From Aulostomus chinensis (taxonomy: Eukaryota > Chordata > Actinopteri > Syngnathiformes > Aulostomidae), in assembly GCA_037954235.1 (NCBI GenBank), contig JBBMOA010000021.1, positions 22,662,125 through 22,726,124 of the forward strand: 64,000 bases of DNA, in the 5' to 3' direction. How positions within the stretch are numbered: the first letter of the stretch is position 1; each line of letters starts with the position of its first letter. Below the pieces are notes generated by a model. That model saw only the letters and a program-made list of their open reading frames with translations. It had not been told where the DNA came from and ran no database searches. A program made the translations under genes and the position numbers. This document shows positions 35,738 through 46,707 of the stretch, piece after piece.

Positions 35738-35950
35738 ACAAAAAGCTCTGCAGTGGTTGGCACGGTCGCCACACATAAAGGTTCTGGGTTTGACTCCCAC
35801 GCCGAGCTGGGGCATCTGTGTGGCATCTGCAAGTTCTCCTCGTGCGTGTGTGGGTTCTCGACAGGTTAGAATCTCTAAACTCCCCAGTCGGCGGTTAATC
35901 ATCCAGTGATGGACTGGATTATCGGCAGTGAATAGATGGAATTGATACGA
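35738..35950 (+). repeat. Degraded RTE-tail/SINE-like repeat
   Basis: GCAGTGGTTGGCACGGTCGCC, GGTTCTGGGTTTGACTCC and GGGTTCTC match the family at 4,843 and 14,481. The end GAATAGATGG may be the worn GATG tail. Confidence 0.5.
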
Positions 35951-36370
35951 GCCGATGTATATGTCATCTAAGGTTTTAGGCTGAAAGTCAGTGCTCCACT
36001 AGACACTAACTGGGCCGCAGCTATGAAAGCAGTAGAACCTGGATCTCGACTCAAAACTCTAGCAGATAAAAGGCGCTGCTCCCTCCCTCCATCTCTCAAT
36101 GATTAAAAACAAATTATTCACATCCAAACAGCGGCTCTGGGTTTATGCATCCTAAATACACAACACATCCTGTCAGTTTCTCTCTCTGCCCTCACCTTTA
36201 CCCACCTTCAAGTGTGTCAGGTGTGAGATGCCATTCTCAGCTGACAGATGTGGAAGTTCCACATCTCCACTTTCACACCCATCCACTCCAATCCACTGAG
36301 CCCTTGGGAGATGGCACATCGGGCTGCCTGCCACATCCCCTCAGTCGTCAGCCAATTACACAGAGATGAA

Positions 36371-36426
<56 letters not shown>

Positions 36427-37400
36427 CTGCTCGGCCAGGGAGAAGCTAGTAACTCATCCAGGTGAGAGGAAGTTAAATTACAGCTTGTTTTCTTTTTTTT
36501 CTTTTTTTTTGACAGGTAAGAGAAGCAGCAGCAGAAAAAAACAACCATGCAATGTGGAAAAAATGGAACTGAGCTGAAATGCTGCATCCACAAGAACACC
36601 AAATTAGCTCCACAAACAAATCCACAAAATCCTGCCCTCCTGCGTCCCACAGAGATTGACACCGCAGGTACCTTGTTTATTGTGTTCTCTGCTTTAAGAA
36701 GGAATGAAGTCAAAGAGCTGATATTTCTCCCACATTTAATTGACACCGCTATGAAGAAGATTAGAGTAAGGCGGAATTTTAAAAAATCCCCTTGAATATG
36801 GGTATGTTGTGTAAGGGAAATTCTCCTTGTAGACCGTTGAGAGTTGCTAATTCTCTGAAGAATTTCAGACTTGGTGTGATGAATCAAGTCTTTAATACAT
36901 GCAGCATGGAGAGAAGACTCTTGCTGAATGTTCTCTGCCTATCTTTACAATGTCTCAACCTTTATACCATTCAACAACAAAGGGCAGATGGTTTCCTAAT
37001 CACAGCAATGACTGTATCAACTGTTTATTAGCTGCTTCTCAACTCCCCCCTTCATTTTGTCTCCTACTGTTTGTCCATGTGTTCCTTGAGGTCAGGAGAT
37101 GGCCAGAGAAACTCATGTGATTCACAGAATGCTTCCTGCGACTAATACTCCTAATCTATCTATTAATTTAATTCCTACAATTGATTGTCAGAATGCTTCA
37201 AAGACTGTGTTCATGAATAATGCTTGTTAATGAACAAACTAACAGAGACGAGACAGAATCGTAAAAAGGAAATGATTTGATAATACAGTTTCTTTAGAAG
37301 GTAAAAGTAATGCAGTTGTGGAGGGTGCTTGTTCTAAAATGAGGTTTAGCATTGGCATCCTATTGTCAACGACTGTCATGTCATTGAATTTATATGTCTT
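35951..37400. other. Unassigned sequence with a TG microsatellite
   Basis: Nothing recognised except the (TG)n tract at 36,373-36,426. Confidence 0.4.
36373..36426. repeat. (TG)n microsatellite
   Basis: About 27 TG units. Confidence 0.95.
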
Positions 37401-37409
37401 AAATCAACC

Positions 37410-38812
37410 TACTTTTGATGTAGAGCCTCAGTTTTTCCACGACCAGACACAGCCCAGCCATGTGTGGAGGCCAAGGACAGGCCGAGGTTAGCAACCCCTC
37501 CTAAATGTGGGTGCGACCCCCCGGGGGAGCGGCAGGGTCCCAGGCTAGCAAGTCCCAGGTACCAAACAATCCACCTCCCCCTCCCTCCCCACCCCCTTAC
37601 CTCCCTCCCTCCTGACCCCCCTTCCCCATCCCTCCCTGACCAGATTTGTTCGAACTCTGAAAATCGACTTTCCTCCCAAGCAGACATTCTCTCCATGGAA
37701 ATGTGGTCTAATGAAAGGTTTCTATATTGAGTAATGCTTAGGTTGTTCTTGGATTTCCAATTAATCAGGATGGCCTTCTTTGCGATGCTTAGAGCAGTGA
37801 GAAGCATGCAGGATTTGTTTACTTCCATATAAACATTTGTGAGGTCACCTAGCAGGCAAAGTGAGGGGGAGATGGGGATGGGGTACCCTAACCTCTGTGA
37901 TAGGTCTTACAAACCCCCTGCCAAAAATTGTTAACAGGTGTACAAAGCCATATAGCATGCAGATAGCAGTCTGGTGAGCCAGTCGCACAATATGGACAAA
38001 TGTTTGTGTGAGGCCCATCTGGAACATCCTTTGTCCTGTGTAGTGTGTTCTGTGGAGAACCTTGTAATTTATTAATTGTAGGTTACCACTGCGAATCATT
38101 CCAAATGTGTTGGAGCAGATTTGTATCCAAAAGTTAGGATGTGGGTTGATCGACAGATCTTTCTCTCATTTGGAGGAAGGAATAGAGATTTAGTTCTGTT
38201 GTAGAAACTATTGAGTTAATTTTAGACAGTAGCTTAGGGGTTGAAATTTGTAAAAAGAATCTGTTATTCTGGGTGGAAGCTCTAAGTCTAACTGGGTAAG
38301 GTCAAACCGTGCCTGTATTATAGATTTGAGCTGAAGATATTCCAGAAATTTGTTTTTGTTAATACCATAATTTGCTGTAATTTGGTTGAATTCTATGAAT
38401 TCTTTGTCTTGAAAGATATGCTCTAGATTTAATCCTTTTATTGGCCCATGCAGAAAATGCATTGTTTTTTTTTTATTTTGTAGGATGTCAGGATTGTTCC
38501 AGATAGGTGTGAGCCTGCAAGGGGTGTTAGATAGGCCATTGCTTTTGAGAAATTCCCACCAGGCTATGAGGGTGTTGCTGATGCTAATGTACTTAAAGCA
38601 GCTGTGATGCTTGATAAGAGGGCTGATAAAAGGGAGATCAGAGATTTGGATTTCTTTGCAGAATGTTTGTTCATTATCGCGCCATGCTTGGTCTCATGAG
38701 TTTGGCTTTAACCATTTTAGTATGTATTGTAATCTATTGGCCAAGTAGTAACTATAAAAATTTGGTAGTTCCAAGCCACCATAGTCTTTACTCTTTTGTA
38801 AAGTCTTTAAGC
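37410..38812 (-). pseudogene. L1 ORF2 C-terminal region, frameshifted
   Basis: Minus-strand frames at 38,694-38,978, 38,208-38,462, 37,845-38,099 and 37,409-37,828 carry the L1 post-RT region: WFKTLDSNISKFLWKAKPPR, GGLELPNFYSYYLANRLQYI and, near the end, IAKKAILINWKSKNN. Several frameshifts separate them. Below about 37,640 the strand turns G-rich, probably 3'UTR. Confidence 0.72.
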
Positions 38813-40018
38813 TTATACGTGGTGGTTTAGCTTTCCAGAGAAATTTGGAGATGTTAGAGTCAAGTGTTTTGAACCAAGTGGGGTCGGAACCATTGAGAAA
38901 ACATTGTTGATTTTTAGCAAGATCATCATTTTCACTGTTGCTATTCTTCCCATAAGTGATATGGGTAGTGTGCACCACCGGGTGAGGTCGTCCTCTATTT
39001 CTTTAATTAGAGCGGTATGATTTAGCTGTGTCAAGTCAGACAGTTTGGCAGAGATGTTGATGCCCAGGTATTTAATGTTTCCTGGCCGTAGTGGTACGGC
39101 AAGCATACTCTGGAAACCTGAGTTGATGGGAAGAACAGTTGACTTGCTCCGATTAATTGAGTAGTCAGAAATGGTTGAGAATTTATCAATGAGTGCTATC
39201 GTTTCAGGGAGAGATGATTGTGCATTCCGTAGGAAAAGTAATACATCATCAGCATAAAGGCTTATCTTATGGTTCACATTTGTAGTATCAATTCCCTTGA
39301 TGTTTTTGTTTTGCTGGACTGCAGCTGCGAGTGGCTCTGTGAACATAGCAAAAAGAGAAGGGGAAAGTGGACAACCCTGTCTGGTTCCTCTTTGGAGACG
39401 GAAGCTTGGAGAAGTTTGATCATTTGTTCTTACACAAGCACTGGGAGAGCGGTAAAATGTTTTGAACCAGTTTACAAAGTTATCTCCAAACACAAACTTT
39501 TGTAATGTGGTGAGGAGAAAATTCCAATTAACCCTGTCGAATGCTTTTTCTGCATCTAGGGAGACAATTATGGCATCCTTGCTCTGACTGTTACAGCAGT
39601 CTATCAGGTTGATAAGTCTACGTGTGTTGTTGGTAGAGTGCCGTCCTTTAATAAACCCAGTCTGGTCAGGATGTATTATGTGAGGCGTTACTTTTTCGAG
39701 CCTTCTAGCTAGCGCCTTGCTGATGACTTTAATATCTGCATTTGTAAGTGATATTGGACGATAGCTTGATGGAAGTGCTGGGTCTTTGTCCGGTTTAAGG
39801 AGAAGGCTAATAATCGCACTGTTCATGTCGGGCGGAAGGGTCGATGTTTCCTGTATTTCAATGAACATTTTGTAGAATATTGGTACAAGCTCAGGCCAAA
39901 ATTCTTTGTAGAATTTTGCAGGAAAGCCATCCGGTCCCGGGGCTTTCTTATTTGGCATATGTTTAAGGGCTTCTTGAAGTTCCTCGATTGAAATAGGTGA
40001 CTCCAGAGCCATTATTCT
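38813..40018 (-). pseudogene. L1 ORF2 reverse-transcriptase domain
   Basis: A 399-codon frame from 40,012 covers the complete L1-type RT: NKKAPGPDGFPAKFYKEFWP, SSYRPISLTNADIKVISKAL, GFIKGRHS, SLDAEKAFDRVNW, RQGCPLSPSLF and the intact box ISLYADDVLLFL, followed by KYLGINIS. Nothing in the catalytic core looks damaged. The frame is cut from its endonuclease by the RTE and Ginger insertions and from its C-terminal part by a frameshift near 38,820. Confidence 0.85.
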
Positions 40019-40024
40019 CCGTCT

Positions 40025-43000
40025 TCATCTTCGTCGTCCTCCGCTTCATCCGGTAGGTCCGGGTCGCGGGGGCAGCAGTCTCAGCAAGGAAGCCCAGACT
40101 GCTCTCTCCCCAGCCACTTCAACCAGCTCTTCCGGGAGGATCCCGAGGCGTTCCCTGGCCAGCCGAGAGATATAATCCCTCCACCGTGTCCTGGGTCGGC
40201 CTCGAGGCCTCCTCCCAGTTGGACATGCCTGGAAAACCTCCAGAGGGAGGCGCCCAGGAGGCATCCTCACCAGATGCCCGAACCACCTCAACTGGCTGCT
40301 CTCGACGTGGAGGAGCAGCGGTTCTACTCTGAGTCCCTCCCGAATGACTGAGCTTCTCACCCTATCTCTAAGGGAGAGCCCAGCCACCCTGCGGAGGAAA
40401 CTCATTTCGGCCGCTTGTATTCGCGATCTTGTTCTTTCGGTCATTACCCAAAGCTCATGACCATAGGTGAGGATTGGAACGTAGATTGACCGGTAAATCG
40501 AGAGCCTCGCCTTTTGGCTAAGCTCGCTCTTCACCACAACAGACTGGTTTAGCAACCGCAAGACTGCGGATGCCGCGCCAATCCGCCTGTCAATCTCCCG
40601 CTCCATCTTACCCTCACTCGTGAACAAGACCCCGAGATACTTAAACTCCTCCACCTGAGGAAAGACCTTCCCCCCGACCCGGAGTGGGCAAACCACCCTT
40701 TTCCAGCTGAGGACCATGGCCTCAGACTTGGAGGTGCTGATTCTCATCCCAGCCGCTTCACATTCGGCTGCAAACTGTCCCAGCAAGAGCTGGAGGTTGT
40801 GGCCCAATGGCGCTAAGAGGGCTACGTCATCCGCAAACAGCAAAGACGACATCCTCCCGCCACCAAACTCAACCCCCTCCACCACCCAGCTGCGCCTAGA
40901 AATTCTGTCCATAAAAGTTATGAACAGAACCGGTGACAAAGGGCAGCCTTGGCGGAGTCCAACCCTCACTGGGAACAAGTCCGACTTACTACCGGCCACA
41001 CGGACCAGACTCTCACTCCTCCGGTAGAATGACCGAATGGCCCTTTGTAAAGGGCCATCCACCCCGTACTCCCGGAGTACCCCCCACAGTATGCTCCTGG
41101 GAACACGGTCGTAAGCCTTCTCCAAGTCCACAAAGCACATGTGGACTGGTTGGGCAAACTCCCATGCCCCCTCCAGCACCCTTGCGAGGGTGAAGAGCTG
41201 ATCCACGGTTCCACGTCCAGGACGAAAACCACACTGCTCCTCCTCAATCTGAGGTTCGACTATCGCCCTGACCCTCCTCTCCAGTACCCTGGCGTAGACC
41301 TTACCAGGGAGGCTGAGAAGTGTGATCCCCCGATAGTTGGAACACACCCTCTGGTCCCCTTTCTTAAAGACGGGGACCACCACCCCGGTCTGCCACTCCA
41401 AAGGCACTTCCCCCGATGTCAACGCAGTGTTGCAGAGACGTGTCAGCCAAGACAGCCCCACTACATCCAGAGCCTTGAGATACCCAGGGCGGATCTCATC
41501 CACCCCCGGGGCTCTGCCACCGCGGAGTTGTTTAACTGCCTCGACGACCTCTGCCCTGGAGTTTCGACGACACCCCCCCAAGCACTCTCCAGACTCTGTC
41601 TCCTCCACGGAGTACGTGCTGGTGGGATTGAGGAGTTCCTCAAAGTATTCCTTCCACCGCCCAATTATCTCCCCAGTTGACGTCAGCAGCCTCCCACCCC
41701 CACTGTAAACAGTGTGGGCAAGTTACCGCCTTCCCCCCCTGAGGAGACGGACGGTTTGCCAGAACCTTTTTGGAGCCGACCGATAGTTGTTCTCCATGGC
41801 CTCACCGAACTCTTCCCACGCCCGAGTTTTTGCTTTGGCGACCGCCACAGCTGCACACCGTTTGGCCTGCCAGTACTGGTCAGCTGCCTCTGGAGACCCA
41901 CAGGCCAGCCATGCCCTGTAAGCCTCCTTCTTCAGCCTGACGGCTCCCCTCACCTCTGGTGTCCACCAGCGGGTTCGAGGATTACCCCCGCGGCCGGCCC
42001 CAGCAGCCTTGCGGCCACAGCTCACAGCAGCCGCCTCGACAATGGCAGAGCGGAACATGGCCCATTCGGACTCAATGTCCCCCACTACCCCCATGATGTG
42101 ATCAAAGCTCTGCCGGAGGTGGGAGTTAAAGATCGTTCTGACTGGTTCTTCTGCCAGGCGTTCCCAACAAACCCTCACTACTCGTTTGGGCCTGCCAGGC
42201 CTGCGCGGCATCTTCCCCTGCCATCTGATCCAACTCACCACCAGGTGGTGATCAGTTGACAGCTCAGCTCCTCTCTTCACCCGAGTGTCCAGAACATGCG
42301 GTCGCAGGTCAAATGATACGACTATAAAATTGATCATAGACCTGCGACCTAGGGTGTCCTGGTGCCATGTGCACCAGTGGGCATCCTTTTGCTCGAACAT
42401 GGTGTTCGTTATGGCCAAACTGCGACTTGCACAGAAGTCCAATAACTGAACACCACTCGGGTTCAGGTCGGGCCTGCCGTTCCTCCCAATCTCACCTCTC
42501 CAGGTCATGCTGTCATTGCCCACGTGAGTGTTGAAGTCTCCCTGTAGGACAACGGAGTCCCCAGCCGGGGCACCATCCAGTACCCTTCCCAAGGACTCCA
42601 AAAAGGGTGGGTACTCTGAACTGGTGTTCGGCGCATATGCGCAGACCACAGTCAGTACCCGTTCCCCGACCCGAAGGCGCAGGGAAGCAACCCTTTCGTC
42701 CACGGGGGTAAACCCCAACGTACAGGCAGAGAGTCGAGGGGCAACCAAAAAGCCCACCCCCGCCCTCCGTCTCTCACCCAGAGCAACTCCATCAAAAGAG
42801 AAAATCCAACCCCTCTGAAGGGCTCGGGTTCTGGACCCAGAGCTATGTGTCGAGGTGAGGCTGACTATATCTAGCCGGTAACGCTCAACCTCTTCCACCA
42901 GCTCCAGCTCCTTCCTCCAGCTTCCATGTCTGTGGTTCAGACAGCTGAGGCACCCGCCTGAAACTGCCACCCAAACCACATTGCACCAGACCCCTCCGGT

Positions 43001-43345
43001 TCCCCCGATGAGTGGTGAGTCAAAGGGAGGACGTGCCTGTGTCTCCTCTTCGGGCGGCCACCAGGCGCTCGCCTTCGAGCCCCCACCCCGGGCCTGGCTC
43101 CAGGGCGGGGCCCCGGTGCCCCTCCGGGCAGGGTACATGTAGCACTTGCTGGTTTTTCCATGAAGGGTCTGTTGAACCGTTCTTTGTCTGGCCCTTCGCC
43201 TAGGACCAGTCTACCTTGGGTGACCCTACCAGGGGCAAAATGCCCCCGACAGCATAGCTCCTAGGCTCAGTAGGGCACTCAAACTCCTCCATCACGGTAA
43301 GGTGATGGTTCCAGGAGGAGGGTGACGGTTCCAGGAGGAGTTTGG
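40025..43345 (-). mobile_element. Near-complete RTE/Rex3-like LINE with 5'UTR
   Basis: Longest of the three copies, with a 5' leader (43,139-43,345, including a duplicated GGTTCCAGGAGGAG), one long frame (40,046-43,138) and a short GAAGAC-type tail at 40,025. It is inserted in the L1 RT region. Compared with the copies at 5.3 and 13.1 kb it is the least damaged. I could not find its target duplication. Confidence 0.86.
40046..43138 (-). pseudogene. RTE-type polyprotein (endonuclease-RT), one in-frame stop
   Basis: The frames 41,723-43,138 (471 codons) and 40,046-41,722 are in the same frame, separated only by TAA at 41,723-41,725. The first part is an apurinic-type endonuclease: VCAYAPN, LQGDFNTHVGND and STDHHLVVSW with the catalytic His, plus GGNPRTRWWTPEV in the linker. 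The second part is the RT: APGVDEIRPGYLKALD, YRGITLLSLPGKVY, CGFRPGRGTVDQ, FVDLEKAYDRVPR, RQGCPLSPVLF and the intact box LLFADDVALLA, then GHELWVMTERTRSRIQ and RRPRGRPRTRWRDYI. Both other copies read CAA at the stop position, so one C-to-T change inactivated the frame. The tail carries a basic, RNA-binding-like end. Confidence 0.86.
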
Positions 43346-43705
43346 TCTTGATTTAATTTTGGCAAGTCAATTGTGCTCAGAAAGGTTTCAATGCTAGATT
43401 TGGATGGGTTAATCTCAGGTGAGTTTCTTCTGGGTCACAGGTTGTTTCCCCATTGGAGTCCTTAATGGAGGATATTGTTGCTCTTTCTTTGTTCTATTTC
43501 AGTTGGTTTGCTAAAAATCTGCTGGATTATATGTTATGTTTAAAGTTATCCAAGCGTAGTCTCTGCAGCTGAAATTGTGATTTGATGTTGAATAAATCAT
43601 TTAGTTTTAGTTTTAATTCCCTTAATTCTCTCAGTAGGTGTTCCTCCTGGGAGGCGGTGTAAGTTGTCCCCAAGGCTTTAATTTTTTCATTTAATTCTGT
43701 TTCGA

Positions 43706-43710
43706 GAGCT
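43706..43710. repeat. Target-site duplication GAGCT, left copy
   Basis: GAGCT lies directly before the left terminal repeat, and again at 49,921-49,925 directly after the right one. Confidence 0.85.
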
Positions 43711-44609
43711 TGAAACACCCACCAATATAATAATACCCTCAAACGTAATAAACCACAAACGTTATAAAAATATGCAGCTTTTAATGTAATAATCCTGCAA
43801 ACGTCATACATTTTCCACAAACGTAATAGCCGCTGCCTACTACAAACGTAACACGTGATTTCCCACAAATGTAATAACTGTTACGTTTGTAGAGATTTAT
43901 TACGTTTGTGGGGAAGTGAAAATCTTCAACTTTCAATGTTGTAAATAACTTCCCACAAATGTAATAACGCAATGAATAATAGTTGTTGCTGCTGTTTGAT
44001 TGTTGTTGTTCCTACCTACTAATAGCCTACTAACCGTGGGTCCAGATGCTGACTCTCGACTCGGCGATCACGGAGATCCCCCCCCCCCCAACCCGCAAGC
44101 ATCTCTCTCTCTCTCTCTCTCGCTCAGCGCTGTGTGCGGTAAATGGAATTAATAAACTTTTGGATTCTTGCCTATTTAGTATGATAAGTGCTGTGTTTAC
44201 AAATGGGTAATAAATCCAGATTTCTTCATAATTTCACAGGATTTTTTAAATCAAGCTATCTCCCTCTGTCAATCACATATAACCTACATCCTCTGTCAGT
44301 ATCAGCCCTGTCAATAAACAGGTAGGGGGGAAACCCTCCGACCTAACATTAATCCACTGTGGTTTATTGAATGTAGACCAGGCTGTATTGCCTACCTATC
44401 ATTAAAGATAGGATTGTATTCATTCTGAATCCAATAAGAACCCAGAAAAGTGGAACGTCTGTGTGCTTCGGCTTCACATGTAAGGATGGTGCCCTTTATA
44501 AAAAATAAAAGAAGAAAATAAAGGACGCGCCTACACTCTCCACCTGGCTCACCTGAGCTGCCAGAGTAGCTCTGCTGTCCCCCTCTCTTTAACCAAAAAA
44601 AATCACAAG
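43711..44609. repeat. Ginger left terminal inverted repeat (about 0.9 kb)
   Basis: Nearly identical, by eye over sampled blocks, to the complement of 49,003-49,920. The outer 200 bp hold many CCACAAACGTAATA-like motifs in both orientations. A C9-10 run and a (TC)n tract lie inside. Confidence 0.9.
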
Positions 44610-45150
44610 TAATAACTTCCCACAAATGTAATAACGCAATGAATAATGGTTGTTGCTGCTGTTTGATTATTGTTGTTCTTACCTACTAATAGCCTACTGA
44701 CCGTGGGTCCAGATGCTGACTCTTGACTCTGCGATCATGGAGATCCCCCCCAACCCGCAATCAGTTCTCTCTCTCTCTCTGGTTTCAGTGGTAAATGAAT
44801 TGAATTAATAAACCTTGAAATTCTTGTCTAGACTGATAAGTGGTATGTTTACTAATGAGCAATAAATCAAATTTTCTTTTTTTTTTTCATAGTTGACGGG
44901 GGTTAACCCTAACCCTGAAATCTGGTTAGTCAAAAACAAAAATAATGCCAAATAAATAAATAATATGGGCCTACTGAAATGTCAAGGTTGCCACATAAAA
45001 CATAGCAATATAGGCTAGCTAACACAGACACACATGCCTGTAATGAATTTGAATTGAATTGTGTCAGATCTTGCCTATTTAGGCTATTTATAAGTGTTGT
45101 GTTTACAAATAAGCAATTAATCGAGATTTCTCAACATCTTTATTGAAAAA
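43945..45150. repeat. Subterminal direct repeats in Ginger (three copies)
   Basis: The block from ACTTCCCACAAATGTAATAA to the GCAATAAATC-like end (about 43,945-44,220) recurs at 44,612-44,875 with scattered changes. Its last part recurs a third time at about 45,040-45,135 (GTGTTGTGTTTACAAATAAG). This leaves two or three copies on the left side of the element only. Confidence 0.8.
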
Positions 45151-45435
45151 ATGATGAAACGAATGAGTGAATTATACACTGTCAAACTCACTGTAGGTTA
45201 ACTGTTAACTGAGGCTGAAGGCTATAGCAAAGAGGCTGATTAAAAAAAAGAACGCACAGGCTACAAGGGGCCAACTGGATATTCCTTATCCTCACTAAAC
45301 ACTAGGCATATGTCTGAACCATGTAAATAAATTAAAATGTAAATAACCTGTGCATTTCATAAGCAAATTAAATATAGCCTATGAATAACAATGGAACATT
45401 TCTGGGACTAAAGAGGATAAGTGTGATAGCATAGG

Positions 45436-46602
45436 CTACTTCCAAAATAAATCCTTCACTCTGTAGTGGCCAAGAGTGAGGCATGTTAGGGTCATCCACG
45501 CTTTCATCCATTTTTTGTTCTTGGCAAAAAGTTCTTTGAGATGTTGTGCCAAACCGCTGTTCCGACCAGCTGCTTTGTATACTTTCATAACACTGATAAC
45601 TGTGTCATGATTTTGAGATAAATCAAGATGCTCAGACAGAGGAGGCCTGATATAGATCGGGGGAAGGTGTCTTCTAGTTAACTCTCTAAACTGTGGAGAC
45701 ACTCGATTAAATATGCCGATCATGGACATGTCCAGATTGAGGGTGAGTCTAATAATCATGGATATAATTTCTTCTGGAAGAAACGGTATAGCTTCTTCAG
45801 GAATACCAGACCTTTCAGCCTCACTGGAATTGGAGAGTGTGGCCTGATGATGATCTGAGAGTTTAGCCTCATCAGCATTATCAGGCCTGGACAGTTCAGT
45901 CTCATCATGATGGCAGAGTTCAGCATCATCAGGCCTGGACAGTTCAGTCTCATCATGATGGCAGAGTTCAGCATCATCAGGCCTGGACAGTTCAGTCTCA
46001 TCATGACGGCAGAGTTCAGCATCATCAGGCCTGGACAGTTCAGTCTCATCATGACGGCAGAGTTCAGCATCATCAGGCCTGGACAGTTCAGTCGCATCAT
46101 GACACCAGAGTTCAGCATCATCAAGATCAGGGACTTCGGCCTCATCAATATTGGAGAGTTCGGCCTCAACAGTATCACGATATATCCTTTCTCTTTCTGC
46201 CTCCTGAATTGAGTCAGTGTATTGACTAGCTGGTCCCCTGAGACTAACATAGTGCTCTCCATGACCTTCGGCGATATGGCCGAGAATGAGAAGCGGCAAA
46301 TCGTCACTGTAAATTTTTGAAGGCGATATGAGAGATGTTGCATCTGGACCCAGAGTTGAAATTATGACCTGCACAGTAAACATTTCAGAGGCTCTTTGCA
46401 GTGTGATATGGTCCCCATACGTGCCTTGCTGACCCATGCTCTGTAGGTAAGTATCCCAGTTCCCCTCCACATAATGAGCCAGTGGGGTTCCATGTGTTGT
46501 TTGAGGATTTGACTGCAAATCCATGACAATTTCTTGCCTAAGGGATGTAGATGACCGAAATATCCCAAAGTTCATCAACTGGTCAGCAAGTGCTGCAAAC
46601 TA
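45436..46602 (-). pseudogene. Ginger OTU-type cysteine protease domain, broken after the catalytic Cys
   Basis: The frame is continuous with the integrase upstream. After the TAA at 46,708-46,710 it reads on to NSDC, where the Cys is at the OTU catalytic position, and then hits TAG (46,600-46,602), where the family usually has Gln. Open sequence follows with FAALADQLMNF, the segment GDHITLQRASEMFTVQVIIS and the C-terminal catalytic block GEHYVSL with His. An acidic 16-residue repeat (about five copies) comes next, then a tail of unknown role with FLPEEIISMIIRLTLNL. OTU proteases remove ubiquitin-like proteins. How it would help transposition is unknown. Confidence 0.72.
45883..46122. repeat. 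48-bp tandem repeat in the OTU frame
   Basis: About five copies of a 48-bp unit; the last is degenerate. On the minus strand each encodes DDAELCRHDETELSRP with few changes. All copies keep the frame. Confidence 0.92.
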
Positions 46603-46707
46603 ACAATCACTATTGGGCTGTGGATCTAGTTCTATGGAGAAATTGGATGAGCTAAATGACACTAACCGGTCCTCATGTGTATAGGGGATCCAGAAATTTT
46701 TTTTTTT

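Noticed and set aside
41723..43203. Plus-strand frames over the RTE element
   Set aside because: Antisense shadows of the LINE polyprotein.
45907..46212. Plus-strand frame with repeated SIIRPGQFSLIM-type units
   Set aside because: Antisense of the 48-bp repeat in the OTU frame.
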